In this document: positions 27,877 through 37,693 of the stretch, piece after piece
Position numbering within the stretch: position 1 is the stretch's first letter
Layout: the number at the start of each line of letters is the position of its first letter
Source: Acinetobacter sp. C26M
GTDB lineage: Bacteria; Pseudomonadota; Gammaproteobacteria; Pseudomonadales; Moraxellaceae
NCBI RefSeq assembly: GCF_023702675.1
Contig: NZ_CP098478.1
Span: forward strand, 744,001 to 808,000
DNA length: 64,000 nt
Reading direction: 5' to 3'
Notes under the pieces: generated by a model
What the model saw: the letters and a program-made list of their open reading frames with translations, nothing else
Told to the model about the DNA's origin: nothing
Databases searched by the model: none
Program-made: the position numbers and the translations under genes

Positions 27877-28722
27877 CTAACTAGCCTTTGAAAGGCTGTA
27901 TATATTCTCATAAATATTTAAAGAGACACTTATCATTTCTTTTAAAAGATTATAACCGTTAGTACTCATAATCTCTTTTTTGTTCTTTAATTCATTTAAT
28001 GATATGATTACTCCATCCAAATATAAGCGAGCATTATCTATTTTATTCAGAAAAACTGACAACTCAGCTAATACTATAGCAACTGCCGCTGCGTGATAAG
28101 CTTGATCAAAATAACGAGGTACTCTCCGAATAGCACTGATAACACAATTTTCTGGTTTTGCCATCTCCGCAGCAGATATTGAAAATAAAGAATTTGTCAT
28201 TTCCTCTAAAAACAATATATTATGAACATACTCATGTATTAAGTTCTCAAGGTAATTCATTTCATCCCAATCTTCTTCTGGAGATAACCAAATAAAACCT
28301 ATAGCATTAGAAACACTACCTCCTGAGTATAAATCTCTATAGGCGTAAAGAACTCTTCCAATCAATGTGTTGTAAATACTGTAATCATTGGGAAATTTTT
28401 CACTCCAAATTTCCTCAGCTTTTATAGCTAAACTAACCTGTTTATCAAATATAGTTTTATTAATAAATTCAAAAGAATCGGGGAATATTCCTCCCATTAA
28501 ACCTGATAAAATAAACTTCAGATATGATAGGTTATTTTCTATTACTAGTTGATGCCTTGAATCACTACTAAAACAATTATTTGGAGTTTCCAAAAGTATG
28601 GTCATTACTTCAAATGAAGACTTATCAGTAGTAATTCCTTTTATATCTTTTATTAGTTGTATATTTGATGAAATATGAGCTGTATTTAAAAAAGATAACT
28701 GGCTAAGGTGATGTCCATACAT
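27877..28722 (-). CDS. HExxH-motif protein resembling 2-oxoglutarate-dependent peptide beta-hydroxylases
   Basis: The core is LENLIHEYVHNILFLEE, an HExxH metal motif, followed about 45 residues later by YFDQAYHAAAVAIVLAEL, whose His could be the third ligand. This spacing and the surrounding helices resemble the HEXXH-motif peptide-modification family (TIGR04267, recently linked to aKG-HExxH peptide beta-hydroxylases). A metallopeptidase is the alternative. ATG 28722 is chosen because AGGAG lies upstream and the gap to the small upstream gene becomes 7 nt; an ATG at 28743 overlaps that gene. Length is 281 aa. The 83-aa gene just upstream is a candidate substrate or partner. Confidence 0.7.
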   Translation of the reverse strand: MYGHHLSQLSFLNTAHISSNIQLIKDIKGITTDKSSFEVMTILLETPNNCFSSDSRHQLVIENNLSYLKFILSGLMGGIFPDSFEFINKTIFDKQVSLAIKAEEIWSEKFPNDYSIYNTLIGRVLYAYRDLYSGGSVSNAIGFIWLSPEEDWDEMNYLENLIHEYVHNILFLEEMTNSLFSISAAEMAKPENCVISAIRRVPRYFDQAYHAAAVAIVLAELSVFLNKIDNARLYLDGVIISLNELKNKKEIMSTNGYNLLKEMISVSLNIYENIYSLSKAS

Positions 28723-28729
28723 AACTAGC

Positions 28730-28981
28730 CTACTCCTGATCATCAGTAAACTGTTTTAAACTTTTATATGCGAGTCTTGCAGAACTTTCTACTAAATCTC
28801 TCATTTCTTTATTTAAATCATCCGCTATCTTCATCACTCTATTAACTGGATTTACAGGTCCTAAAGCGAACTCTTTATGGGCTTCTATATAATTACGAAT
28901 ATTGCTTGCTGCCAACTCAGCTGCAGTGGCAGCAATTTTCGCTATTTCAATTTTTTCTTGTTCTTTGTCGTGATCGCTCAT
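28730..28981 (-). CDS. 83-aa helical small protein, candidate substrate or partner of the HExxH protein
   Basis: The peptide is highly charged and predicted all-helical (EIAKIAATAAELAASNIRNY, then a Pro/Asn break GPVNPVNRVMK, then a second helix). It has no cysteine and no signal peptide. AGGAAAAAAC precedes ATG 28981. Its stop codon overlaps the ribosome-binding site of the HExxH gene, so the two are coupled. Small charged proteins next to HExxH enzymes can be RiPP-like precursors with the modified Asp, Asn or His near the centre or end, but no core or leader cleavage motif is evident. An immunity or chaperone role is also possible. Confidence 0.6.
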   Translation of the reverse strand: MSDHDKEQEKIEIAKIAATAAELAASNIRNYIEAHKEFALGPVNPVNRVMKIADDLNKEMRDLVESSARLAYKSLKQFTDDQE

Positions 28982-29163
28982 GTTTTTTCCTATTTTGTAT
29001 TATTGTTTATTGATAATAATATTTATTTGCTTACCAAAGTTGAATTTAATTATTTCAAAATGTTACTAAAAATTATCTATTTAATATAATGGTTTTATGT
29101 GAAGTATAATTTAAAAATTATTATTCAATAATTTAATAATTGTGAATAGCATCCTGATTAATC

Positions 29164-29200
29164 ATCAATTAACACGACGTGCTATGTCGCGTTAATTGAT
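29164..29200. promoter_or_regulatory. 37-bp near-perfect inverted repeat upstream of the SMC operon
   Basis: Arms ATCAATTAACACGAC (29164-29178) and GTCGCGTTAATTGAT (29186-29200) pair with one mismatch around a 7-nt loop. It lies 61 bp before the SMC gene in the 280-bp divergent gap and has no T run, so an operator is more likely than a terminator. It is the only notable feature in this gap. Confidence 0.55.
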
Positions 29201-29261
29201 AGGTAATAGTCATATATCTAATTATTTCTGATAATGTTTAGAATGACGATCACTTAGCTAA

Positions 29262-32200
29262 ATGGATATTTTTATGCAGAGCAATATCAATAATTATGGC
29301 TTAAAAAACATTGTGTTGCATAACTCTTACATTAGAAGTAAGCGCTCATTGGTTAAGTGTGATGGTCACACAAACATTACCGGTGCTAATGGTGCTGGTA
29401 AAACCTCACTGCTACACCTAATTCCAATCTTTAATGGAGCAAAACCAAATCAAATGGTCAGCAGGAGTGCTGGCAAAAGTAATTTCTTGGATTATTACTT
29501 ACCTAATTATCAAAGCATGATTGTGTTTGAGTATTTGCGTAAATCAGGTCTGTGTTGTGTTGTTATGTATAGACATAGTAGTGAGAAGCATTGTTATCGC
29601 ATTGTGCAGGGAGGATTAGACGAAACTTTATTTTCCGAAAAATATAATGTTTTGTTTACTGCGGGTGCTGATGCATCAACAATTTTGAATACGATTAGAG
29701 CTGATGGAATTAAAGTCAGTAATCAATTCGATAATAGTTTGGATTACGCTGCAATCTTGCATAATGATAAAGAGCGTCTGCGAAGGGAGCGAAGCTTACG
29801 AGTCGCTGCTGCTGACTTTTCGATTTGTGATACGAAACATGAGTTAAAGTTTCTTGGCGAGTTCTCTCGTGTTCCAGTTAATAAGGGGCAGTTGATCGCC
29901 AGTTTTAAGAACATGCTTGTCGAATCCTTTTTAAGTGATGATGTTTCAATAACAAAAAAACCAGAACATGAAAAAAATATAACAATTATTCGTGATATTA
30001 GGAGTTTAAATGCATTCAACAAAGAAAAAGTAAAGCTAGAAGATGGTATAAAACAGCAGCATGTTATTAGAACAACTTTAAGTGATTTGGCCACGGCTCG
30101 AGCTCAATCACAACAAATGCAAGTTCAATTCGCTGAAGAATATTCTGATAAAGAACAACAAATCACAGTCATCAAGCAGAGGGCAGATGAAGAATCTCAA
30201 CAATTGTTGCAGGAGAAAAATAGGATTAGTTCAATGACCGCTGATTTAAGTGGTAAGTTAACTAGTTGCTCGAGAAATTTAATTTTACTTGAAGAACAAC
30301 AACATGAATATCAACGGATCAATATTCTCCAAAAAATAACCGAATATGACTCACTGCAAGTATACGAACAAGAGTTGAGAGAGGCCAAAACACATTTACA
30401 GCACTTGCAGGAGTCGCATCAACAAATTATCAATAACTTTGAAAGCAACAAAAGTACAGTGCTTCAGAATAGCATCACTTCGATAAAAGCTATTCGTCTT
30501 AAAGTTGATGATTTGAAGGACAAAAAGGAGGAGGTAATTCGTCAACGTGATGCTGCACTTGATGAGCGCCGCGACTTGAATGCTGGAGAGTTAAAGAAGT
30601 TAGAAAATGTGCAAGAATTGGCACTGGAAACAGTTTTAGAGCGAATAAATAAACTCTTCGATGAGATTGAGTCTAATCAGAAGTCAACTGATGAAGAAGC
30701 CCAGCAAATTACCAAGTCTAAAATGTTAGCGCAGCAACGTTCAATTGAATATTTGGAACAACAATCCAAACACCAGAAATTAACTGAGCAAGTTGAAGCA
30801 ACAGGAAGAGCGGTGACTTTAACACAAAGGGACTTTGAAATTGCTGAACGGGTTTATAAACAACATGAAATTAAAGTAGAGGAATTACGTAAAGAAATTA
30901 ATTCTGAGAACACTTTAATTAGCTTTCTACGAGACAGTGAAGATCAGAACTGGAAACATACTATTGCAAAGGTTATTTCGCCTGAATTATTGGCGCGTAA
31001 AGATCTAAAACCCGAGTGGGTGATAAATGGTTTAAATGATTCTTTTTATGGTCTAAATCTGGATACTAGTTTACTTCCTATTCCTCGACAGGCTGAGTCA
31101 ATTGATGAGTTGAAGATACGTTTAAATCGTCAGATCGAAATCACCCAAATTGCTAAGAAAACTAGAGATGATAGTGAAATTATTGCTAAAGCCAGATATA
31201 AGGAAAAAACTGCTCTAGATACAGAGTTGACAGAGGCTAGTACTGAATTACAACGTAGGAAAAGTCGCGTTGATGAGGCTGAACAAGCAGTTAAAACTTT
31301 ACAGGAATCCATATTCAGGCAATGCACATTAAGAAGTAGTGAATCGCGCAAAGCATTAAAACAAGAACAAGAAAATGAAAAGCTGATGCGTAACGACCAC
31401 AAAAATGCAAAAGCAGAACTGGAGTTTAGCCATAAGAAACAATTGGAGCATTTAAAAGTATCTTTTGACAATTTGAATATGGCCAATGACAATAATCTAG
31501 CTATCCTACAAACTCAAATAATCAGTATAGAGACGAATAAAGAACAACAAATTAAAGAGTTGGAACAAGCTAAAAAACGTGCATTGAAAACTGAATCAGC
31601 AGATACAGATGCTATTCAGAATGCCGAAAATAGGCAAATTGCTGCGCATAAAAAAGTCGATTTGGTAATGTCATATGCCGCTAAAATTACTGAATATAAA
31701 AAGTGGCTGGAAACTGAGTTTTCTCAAAAAAATGACCTAGAAACTAAGAAATTTGAATTTGAAACTGAATTAAAACGTCTGGTTGTTAGGGTGGGTGCAA
31801 TTGACCAGAAACTTAAGGACATAGAAGAAAAGGCTGGCTTAGAAATTAACACAATCAATAATAAGCTTGTTCAAATAGATACTAACCAGAAAAAACTGTC
31901 GAATTTGGTTAAATTAATCTCCGAGAAACTGGATGATTTTCCAGAATTTAAAGCGATTCATGACAACCTACCTTTAGATTTTGAATGGTTTATTGATAAC
32001 ACTCATGAAAAGTTGGATAGTTTTAAGCTGCAATTGAAAGCGCTCAAAGATGCTTATTATGCTGTATTGAAAGCATTAAAAGCGGCCACAGGTAGTGAAC
32101 TTGAACAACAGTGGCTAAATCGAATGTCGAAATATGTTTTTAGAGTAGACAGTGCTCCGTATTATCTGAGTGCAATGAGTGAAGTTGAGGAAATGTACCA

Positions 32201-32999
32201 TTATGATATTCCTCAGAAAGTAGAAGTAGTCATCCATGTATTTGAAGTGATCTCAAATTCCTTTGTCAGTTATTATCAGTCTTTACGCCAGTTTAAAAAT
32301 AAGGTGGAAACAGTATCGCGTGAGCTAAGCAATCAAATTAACGGTACTAACCCATTTACTTTTTTGGACGAAATTAACATTAAACTGGAACCAAAGATTG
32401 ATAGATGTGGTTTTAACAGCGATTTAAAACAATTTGTGATGGATTGGGAACCGTCAGCAGATAACTTTAATGCCCTGCCAGATGACTCACTTCTTGATTC
32501 GTTTGATAGGGCGTTACGTGTGTTAGATAGTTCTAAGTCCATAACGAATGATATTGGCTCTTTGGTTGAGTTAAATATTAACTTCACTGAAAATGATCGA
32601 TATGTTGAGGTAAGAAATGATAATGACTTTGAAAACTCTAGTAGTACGGGCATCTCACGTTTAGCTATTTTGGTGATTTTTACCGCCTTAGCAAGAAAGT
32701 TATGTCCTGATCCAGATGTTATTATTCATTTACCAATCGATGAGTTGGGTCAGATTGACACGGTAAATTGCGGTAAATTGCTAGATTTCATGCGTGAGCG
32801 AAACATTAATTTGGTTTGCGCTCAACCCAAAATGGACGATATTTTAGGGAAATATTTCACTTGTAAGAATGACATAGATAAAAAAATGGGTGTCCGACAC
32901 TACATTGCTAGGTCAATTGTTCAAGATAATCCATTATTAAATCAGCATCAATCTAGCAATAAAATTAATACTCAAATCATGGAGATCGCTGATGAATAA
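29262..32999 (+). CDS. SMC/MukB-like ATPase (JetC-like), Wadjet-type system
   Basis: This 1245-aa protein has a Walker A motif GANGAGKT at residues 41-48, long coiled coils from about 260 to 990 with a central hinge-like region near 560-640, and a C-terminal head with signature SSTGISRL at 1127 and Walker B PIDELGQID (Asp 1160, Glu 1161). That is the architecture of MksB/JetC condensin ATPases, which extrude DNA loops. ATG 29262 is used; ATG 29274 is an alternative and neither has a strong ribosome-binding site. It overlaps the next gene by 8 nt. The order SMC first differs from canonical jetABCD. Confidence 0.85.
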   Translation: MDIFMQSNINNYGLKNIVLHNSYIRSKRSLVKCDGHTNITGANGAGKTSLLHLIPIFNGAKPNQMVSRSAGKSNFLDYYLPNYQSMIVFEYLRKSGLCCVVMYRHSSEKHCYRIVQGGLDETLFSEKYNVLFTAGADASTILNTIRADGIKVSNQFDNSLDYAAILHNDKERLRRERSLRVAAADFSICDTKHELKFLGEFSRVPVNKGQLIASFKNMLVESFLSDDVSITKKPEHEKNITIIRDIRSLNAFNKEKVKLEDGIKQQHVIRTTLSDLATARAQSQQMQVQFAEEYSDKEQQITVIKQRADEESQQLLQEKNRISSMTADLSGKLTSCSRNLILLEEQQHEYQRINILQKITEYDSLQVYEQELREAKTHLQHLQESHQQIINNFESNKSTVLQNSITSIKAIRLKVDDLKDKKEEVIRQRDAALDERRDLNAGELKKLENVQELALETVLERINKLFDEIESNQKSTDEEAQQITKSKMLAQQRSIEYLEQQSKHQKLTEQVEATGRAVTLTQRDFEIAERVYKQHEIKVEELRKEINSENTLISFLRDSEDQNWKHTIAKVISPELLARKDLKPEWVINGLNDSFYGLNLDTSLLPIPRQAESIDELKIRLNRQIEITQIAKKTRDDSEIIAKARYKEKTALDTELTEASTELQRRKSRVDEAEQAVKTLQESIFRQCTLRSSESRKALKQEQENEKLMRNDHKNAKAELEFSHKKQLEHLKVSFDNLNMANDNNLAILQTQIISIETNKEQQIKELEQAKKRALKTESADTDAIQNAENRQIAAHKKVDLVMSYAAKITEYKKWLETEFSQKNDLETKKFEFETELKRLVVRVGAIDQKLKDIEEKAGLEINTINNKLVQIDTNQKKLSNLVKLISEKLDDFPEFKAIHDNLPLDFEWFIDNTHEKLDSFKLQLKALKDAYYAVLKALKAATGSELEQQWLNRMSKYVFRVDSAPYYLSAMSEVEEMYHYDIPQKVEVVIHVFEVISNSFVSYYQSLRQFKNKVETVSRELSNQINGTNPFTFLDEINIKLEPKIDRCGFNSDLKQFVMDWEPSADNFNALPDDSLLDSFDRALRVLDSSKSITNDIGSLVELNINFTENDRYVEVRNDNDFENSSSTGISRLAILVIFTALARKLCPDPDVIIHLPIDELGQIDTVNCGKLLDFMRERNINLVCAQPKMDDILGKYFTCKNDIDKKMGVRHYIARSIVQDNPLLNQHQSSNKINTQIMEIADE

Positions 33000-33630
33000 C
33001 GAAGCTTTTTCCGAGATTGTTCACCTACTCATTAGTGGTGAAGTTATAGATAACCTTTGCTTTACGCTACATTATCAACGGCTGCTAGATAATGTCTTTT
33101 TTGATGAGATGAATGATTTTCTGCACAAGATTGACCGTAAATGCGTAAAAACTCATGATGGATATGGGTTTTATGCAGTATATCTGAATGTCCAACAGCG
33201 TAAGGTTCAAGATAGCATAGAGTCACATTTTAATGCTTTCGTCAGCAAAATTGAACCACTTGTAGAATGGGTACGCTTGTGCCGCTCTCTGCACTCAGAA
33301 AGTAAACCTCTTGCTTATAACGATATTATAACTAAAGGCCATTTACTCTCAGCGATTGAGCAATCAGAGTATCTACAAAGTCGTTTGAAAGAAATTATTA
33401 AAAAACTAGGACGTTCCAATACTGCTAGTTCATCTCAAGAGCACTTGGAGAGCGTGCTGAAATATCTGACCGCTGAAAATTATTTATTTAATACTGGTAG
33501 TGACACTGGTTCAGTTTATGTCGCTACGGCTAAATGGTCTTTGTTCTATGAACAGTTAGAGTATATTGCAGTATGTGAACAAATTAAGTCAGACTCAGAT
33601 AGTCAACTAAAGCAAGATGCTCTTTTATAA
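32992..33630 (+). CDS. MksE/JetB-like KITE subunit
   Basis: The 212-aa protein has no catalytic motif. Its position, size and C-terminal winged-helix-like segment (ESVLKYLTAENYLFN, then a beta-hairpin GSVYVATAKW) fit the MukE/MksE/JetB group of kleisin-associated subunits. It begins inside the last codons of the SMC gene (ATG within GATGAATAA). It is expected to bridge the kleisin and SMC heads. Assignment rests largely on operon position and weak sequence style. Confidence 0.65.
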   Translation: MNNEAFSEIVHLLISGEVIDNLCFTLHYQRLLDNVFFDEMNDFLHKIDRKCVKTHDGYGFYAVYLNVQQRKVQDSIESHFNAFVSKIEPLVEWVRLCRSLHSESKPLAYNDIITKGHLLSAIEQSEYLQSRLKEIIKKLGRSNTASSSQEHLESVLKYLTAENYLFNTGSDTGSVYVATAKWSLFYEQLEYIAVCEQIKSDSDSQLKQDALL

Positions 33631-33644
33631 TACAGGATTGAATT

Positions 33645-34862
33645 ATGTCAGATCAAAATCATCCAGCGTTAGTGCCATGTCGTTTATTAACAAATAATAT
33701 TGATTTAATAGGACATGCCATTAAACACCAACATGGCATCATCGACTGTACTTATGATATTGAAAATAAAATTGAGTCATTAGCTAAAGCTGGATTAGGC
33801 TATCGTGATCTTGATGGTTTTATCATTCAAAGTAACGTATTACGGTTTGTATCTCATTTTGATCGCAGAGGACGTATTAAGAATAGTCCTGGTCAGATTG
33901 CATCGCTCATAATCCGAATAGAGGAATGCGCACACTCGTATGCTTTTTCTAAACAGAGAAACTATGAAGATGCAAAATATGACCAAGGAGAATTAATCGA
34001 TGCGCTCCTAGAGCTGTCTAATGTACTTGTTGAAGACTATGTTCATTTTTCTAGCCAAGTTCATGAAAAATTATTGATTATTAGTGATCTGGAAGTCCGC
34101 ATTAGAGCTAATGAAAAAGCAATTCAGGATTTAAAGCCATTAAGCGATATTATGGTTCAGCTGTCACCAGACAAACTGGCTCAACTTGGTGTTGGAGACA
34201 AAGAGATTGAACGTCTGATTACCAAACGGTTAACACCGATCGTTTTTAAGTGCCATAAAGAACTGATTAATGCAGGGCATGTATTGAATGAATATCTACT
34301 CCGATGGAAGAAAGATTTAGAAATTCAGAAACGTAATTCCATGATTGATGCTGTACATAGTTTTTTGGCTGGTAAACAGCTAAATTCTATATTAGATCAA
34401 AGCACTGCACCTAGCCCTTTTTTTCGAGTTTATAAACCACAATTCACGGCCTATGCTGATTTAGGTTCATACAGAGCACAGGAAACATTGGAGCTAATCG
34501 CACGAAAAGCGAGTGAAAATAGAGAGAAGACAACAAAAGAAGCTGAAAAAGAAATTGTTGAGGTAGAAATACAGTTAGATGCAGAAGTTCTGGTAGAACC
34601 CTCAGCGCTTGAGGTTGCATCAAACCATTTTTTTGAGGCGTTGATGCATCCTCAAGGGCCAGTTGAGCTCACTGCTGTACAATGTTATCAAGACTTAAAG
34701 CCAGAAGTTGAAATCAATTCTTGGATATTGCATCTTGTCAGTTCGTATCGTGATAATTATGAATATTATGCTGGGGTATTAGATATGCATTTTATCGAAA
34801 ATATCATTCCTAATTATAACGGCAACTGGTTAGTTCAAGATGTCGTAATTAAACGTATTTAA
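33645..34862 (+). CDS. MksF/JetA-like kleisin subunit
   Basis: The 405-aa protein is helical with an N-terminal winged-helix-like region (GLGYRDLDGFIIQSNVLRF) and a long helical middle, the shape of MukF-type kleisins; its tail (WLVQDVVIKRI) could contact an SMC head. No catalytic residues are seen. It starts 14 nt after the previous gene and ends 9 nt before the Toprim gene, so all four are one operon. Confidence 0.65.
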   Translation: MSDQNHPALVPCRLLTNNIDLIGHAIKHQHGIIDCTYDIENKIESLAKAGLGYRDLDGFIIQSNVLRFVSHFDRRGRIKNSPGQIASLIIRIEECAHSYAFSKQRNYEDAKYDQGELIDALLELSNVLVEDYVHFSSQVHEKLLIISDLEVRIRANEKAIQDLKPLSDIMVQLSPDKLAQLGVGDKEIERLITKRLTPIVFKCHKELINAGHVLNEYLLRWKKDLEIQKRNSMIDAVHSFLAGKQLNSILDQSTAPSPFFRVYKPQFTAYADLGSYRAQETLELIARKASENREKTTKEAEKEIVEVEIQLDAEVLVEPSALEVASNHFFEALMHPQGPVELTAVQCYQDLKPEVEINSWILHLVSSYRDNYEYYAGVLDMHFIENIIPNYNGNWLVQDVVIKRI

Positions 34863-34871
34863 CAGGTTGTC

Positions 34872-35738
34872 ATGATTACTGGTACTCAATTAAATGTTAT
34901 TCAACAAGCATTGCTCAATAGAACGAAAAAAGTATCGTTGAATAATACGTGGCGAATGCTACATGACTCTGAGGCAATTGGCAGGGTTAGAGGCCGTGAT
35001 TTGCATCTAGATGATTTAGACTTTGTGAGGTTAGATCAGATTTATAAGCAATATAGGAAAGTTGAAGCTGATATTAAAATTCCAAAGGGATTATCTCGAT
35101 TTGAACATGTTAAATACAGTATTAATGAAAAGGACACTAATAAATCTGTTTTTTCAGATTATCTAGTCTTTGCATCTGTCAAAGCGGCATTACCTCTGAA
35201 AAGTGGTATGTTAGATATATCACATCCAAAGTTTCTAGCCACAATAGATATTAACGAAGTAGATACTAGTGCTATTAAACAACTGGTTATTGTAGAAAAT
35301 GGCGACATGATGGTCCACTTATATAAATGGCACCAGTATTTGCCAGAGCAATGGCAGGGTAGCCTCTTTCTATATCGCGGACAAGGAAAGAATATTAAGT
35401 TGGTTAATGAGCTGTTAGAAAGATTAGCTGATACAGCTAAAATTGCAGTTTACTCTGATTTCGATCCTAGTGGGCTTTTGATAGTTTTAAATTACATCTC
35501 AAGCCGTGATATATACATCGTCGTGCCAAAGGATTGGCAAAACTTAGATGAGGAACATTCATCAAATGGATTGCAAATTTATCTTAAGCAGATATCACAA
35601 TCTATAAATTTTGATGAAACTTTTGCCAAGTATACTGTTTTGAATAATATTTTTCAGCATATGAAACACCAGAAATTGGCGATTATGCAGGAGAACGTTC
35701 ATCTAATGAATGGCTTGGAGGTCATAAGGGTAATTTAG
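34872..35738 (+). CDS. JetD-like Toprim nuclease
   Basis: The 288-aa protein has a Toprim fold: VIVENGD with the catalytic Glu at 142, and AVYSDFDPSG with Asp 196 and 198. This matches JetD, the nuclease that cleaves plasmids stalled by Wadjet loop extrusion. It is shorter than usual JetD proteins (about 400 aa), because the N-terminal arm is compact. The C-terminal KLAIMQENVHLMNGL fits the usual MQE/TQE ending of this group, so no frameshift is needed. It is the last gene of the operon and converges on herA. Confidence 0.8.
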   Translation: MITGTQLNVIQQALLNRTKKVSLNNTWRMLHDSEAIGRVRGRDLHLDDLDFVRLDQIYKQYRKVEADIKIPKGLSRFEHVKYSINEKDTNKSVFSDYLVFASVKAALPLKSGMLDISHPKFLATIDINEVDTSAIKQLVIVENGDMMVHLYKWHQYLPEQWQGSLFLYRGQGKNIKLVNELLERLADTAKIAVYSDFDPSGLLIVLNYISSRDIYIVVPKDWQNLDEEHSSNGLQIYLKQISQSINFDETFAKYTVLNNIFQHMKHQKLAIMQENVHLMNGLEVIRVI

Positions 35739-35950
35739 ATTTGGAGTCTCTTAAAAAGCGAGTAGGGTGATTGTTAAGCTTTAAATAGGTAGTTTTTTTG
35801 CGCTCAGTGATCTAGTCACTAAGATCCTAAACACATGGCAGCTTCATTTCATAAATATCTCAGAGTCCTTTTTATAGGATGAGTTTTAGATCATGAATAA
35901 CGCTATGCTATGGTTGAATTGAGGGGATGCTTTCTCCCCCCAAATCTTTA

Positions 35951-37684
35951 TTATTGAATACTTTGCTTACGCCAATTATCAACGGCAGTTGATAGGCGCT
36001 TTTCCTTGACTTGCGTCTGCCATTCATCCCAGAAATTGACAGTACCACTATTTGGTTTATTTTGAGGTTCATCGATCCTAATTCGACTTGGTAGTAAGCT
36101 GGCATCACCAACGACTAATGCTTCTCCAGTGTCGAGAGTCGGAAGAATATCACTAAAACCACCGAGGCTATCAGGAAGAAGGCGTTTGATAACTCCTTGA
36201 TCTTCAGCATTAGTCAGTCGCATGGAAACGAAGTTGCTACATTGGCTTAACAGTGTTTTATTTACTTCAGATGGGCGTTGGCTGATTACAACTAAGCTGA
36301 CACCATATTTGCGTCCTTCTTTGGCGATGCGTTCGAAGATATCCAATGAAATATCATCAGCAGAATCTGCCATATTGCGCTGTGGCATATATAGATGAGC
36401 TTCATCACAGAGAAGGGCAATAGGGTGACGAAGTTCAGATGGGGTCCATTGTTGTACGGAAAATGTGACTCGTGCAACAAGGGAGACGATCAGGGGAAGA
36501 ACATCAGAGGGAACTTCAGAGAAGTTGATGATCTTGATGCCTGCCTTACCATTTTCATCTGTGCTGCCGAGTGCAGCACTAGCAAATTTCTCAAGCCAAG
36601 CAAAATTAAGAATATCCTCACCACCATTAAACATGAAGCCGAGACGTCTATCAGAGACTTTGTTTTCAAGTCTAGAAATCATGCGCGCGAGCTTTCCAAA
36701 GAAATCACCCTGTTTTTCAGTTCCAGCTTTAGCGCCAGGAACCATTTCGACGTTAATAGAATTCAGTCGCTCCAAAAGAAAATTCAGATCAAATGGAACG
36801 GGGCTATCAACAGTAAAATGCTTTAGTAAATCATGTTGCCCATTGTCTTCTAGGTACTTTCTTTTTGCTTGGTTAATCTCACGAGCCATGATCATGGCTT
36901 GATTGGGTGCATTTTGATCGCTACGATCGACAAACATGGATACTAGCGCCTCATAAGAAAGGAGCCAATAAGGGAGATAAAGTACATCATCAGAAATGGT
37001 ACTTTTAGCTTCCACATCTGCTGGCCCTGCAACCTTGAAGTGCTGAATGCCTGCCCCTGTTAATGGAGCGTATTCACCGTGAAGATCAAAGACGATAGCA
37101 TTCGCACTAGAAAGCCCTGACATCTGTTCAATAATTTTGGCAGTTGTCCACGACTTTCCAGAACCTGTACTTCCTCCGATAAAAGCATGGCGTTGGAAAA
37201 ATTTGTTGCCATTGAGATAGGCTACTGCGTTCTCATCCAGCGTGTACTTACCTAGCATCAAGGCATTTCCATCTGCTGAAACACTAGAAAGCGTACGCAT
37301 AAATCCAGTGAGGTTCTCGCCTTCGAGCGAAAAGCAGTTTGCATCTATTTCAGGAACACTTTCGAGTGTTCGACGGAAGACATTCTCCTTGGAACCATCA
37401 CGATCTAACATAGTTCCAATTAATGCAATACGACACAGATTTAATTCTGAATTTTGGTCAACGATGCCATCATCGGATAGATTCTCTACGCTTCGTTTTC
37501 TAGTCACTTGCGTAATAAGGCCAATGAGATGCTGTCCAGGCCTGCTGCTTTGGAGTACGGCAAGATGATTAACTTGTAGTTTTTTTAGATGAGCAACATT
37601 CTCTACATCCACTATGACATTAGTGGTGTCAACTGAGGCAACCTTCCCGAGTGCATCTCCATCCTTAAAATTGAATATTGGCAT
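35951..37684 (-). CDS. herA: HerA-like hexameric ATPase (SIR2-HerA defence partner)
   Basis: This 577-aa FtsK/HerA-superfamily ATPase has an N-terminal HAS-barrel-like segment (residues about 1-70), Walker A GGSTGSGKS at 170-178, and Walker B in IALLCDEAHLYMPQR. The downstream GVSLVVISQRPSEV motif carries the sensor region. HerA forms a DNA-translocating hexamer. The gene starts 9 bp after the SIR2-domain gene on the same strand, and the pair is known as a defence system in which SIR2 depletes NAD or acts with HerA on DNA. It converges on the Wadjet-like operon. Confidence 0.93.
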   Translation of the reverse strand: MPIFNFKDGDALGKVASVDTTNVIVDVENVAHLKKLQVNHLAVLQSSRPGQHLIGLITQVTRKRSVENLSDDGIVDQNSELNLCRIALIGTMLDRDGSKENVFRRTLESVPEIDANCFSLEGENLTGFMRTLSSVSADGNALMLGKYTLDENAVAYLNGNKFFQRHAFIGGSTGSGKSWTTAKIIEQMSGLSSANAIVFDLHGEYAPLTGAGIQHFKVAGPADVEAKSTISDDVLYLPYWLLSYEALVSMFVDRSDQNAPNQAMIMAREINQAKRKYLEDNGQHDLLKHFTVDSPVPFDLNFLLERLNSINVEMVPGAKAGTEKQGDFFGKLARMISRLENKVSDRRLGFMFNGGEDILNFAWLEKFASAALGSTDENGKAGIKIINFSEVPSDVLPLIVSLVARVTFSVQQWTPSELRHPIALLCDEAHLYMPQRNMADSADDISLDIFERIAKEGRKYGVSLVVISQRPSEVNKTLLSQCSNFVSMRLTNAEDQGVIKRLLPDSLGGFSDILPTLDTGEALVVGDASLLPSRIRIDEPQNKPNSGTVNFWDEWQTQVKEKRLSTAVDNWRKQSIQ

Positions 37685-37693
37685 TTGTCCTCT

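Noticed and set aside
35670..35770. Possible frameshift near the end of the Toprim gene, because another frame is open to 35770
   Set aside because: The current frame ends with the expected MQE-type tail and a normal stop codon; the alternative adds no known motif.
35806..35820. AGTGA-TCTAG-TCACT inverted repeat after the Toprim gene as a terminator
   Set aside because: Arms are only 5 bp and no T run follows, so there is too little to call.
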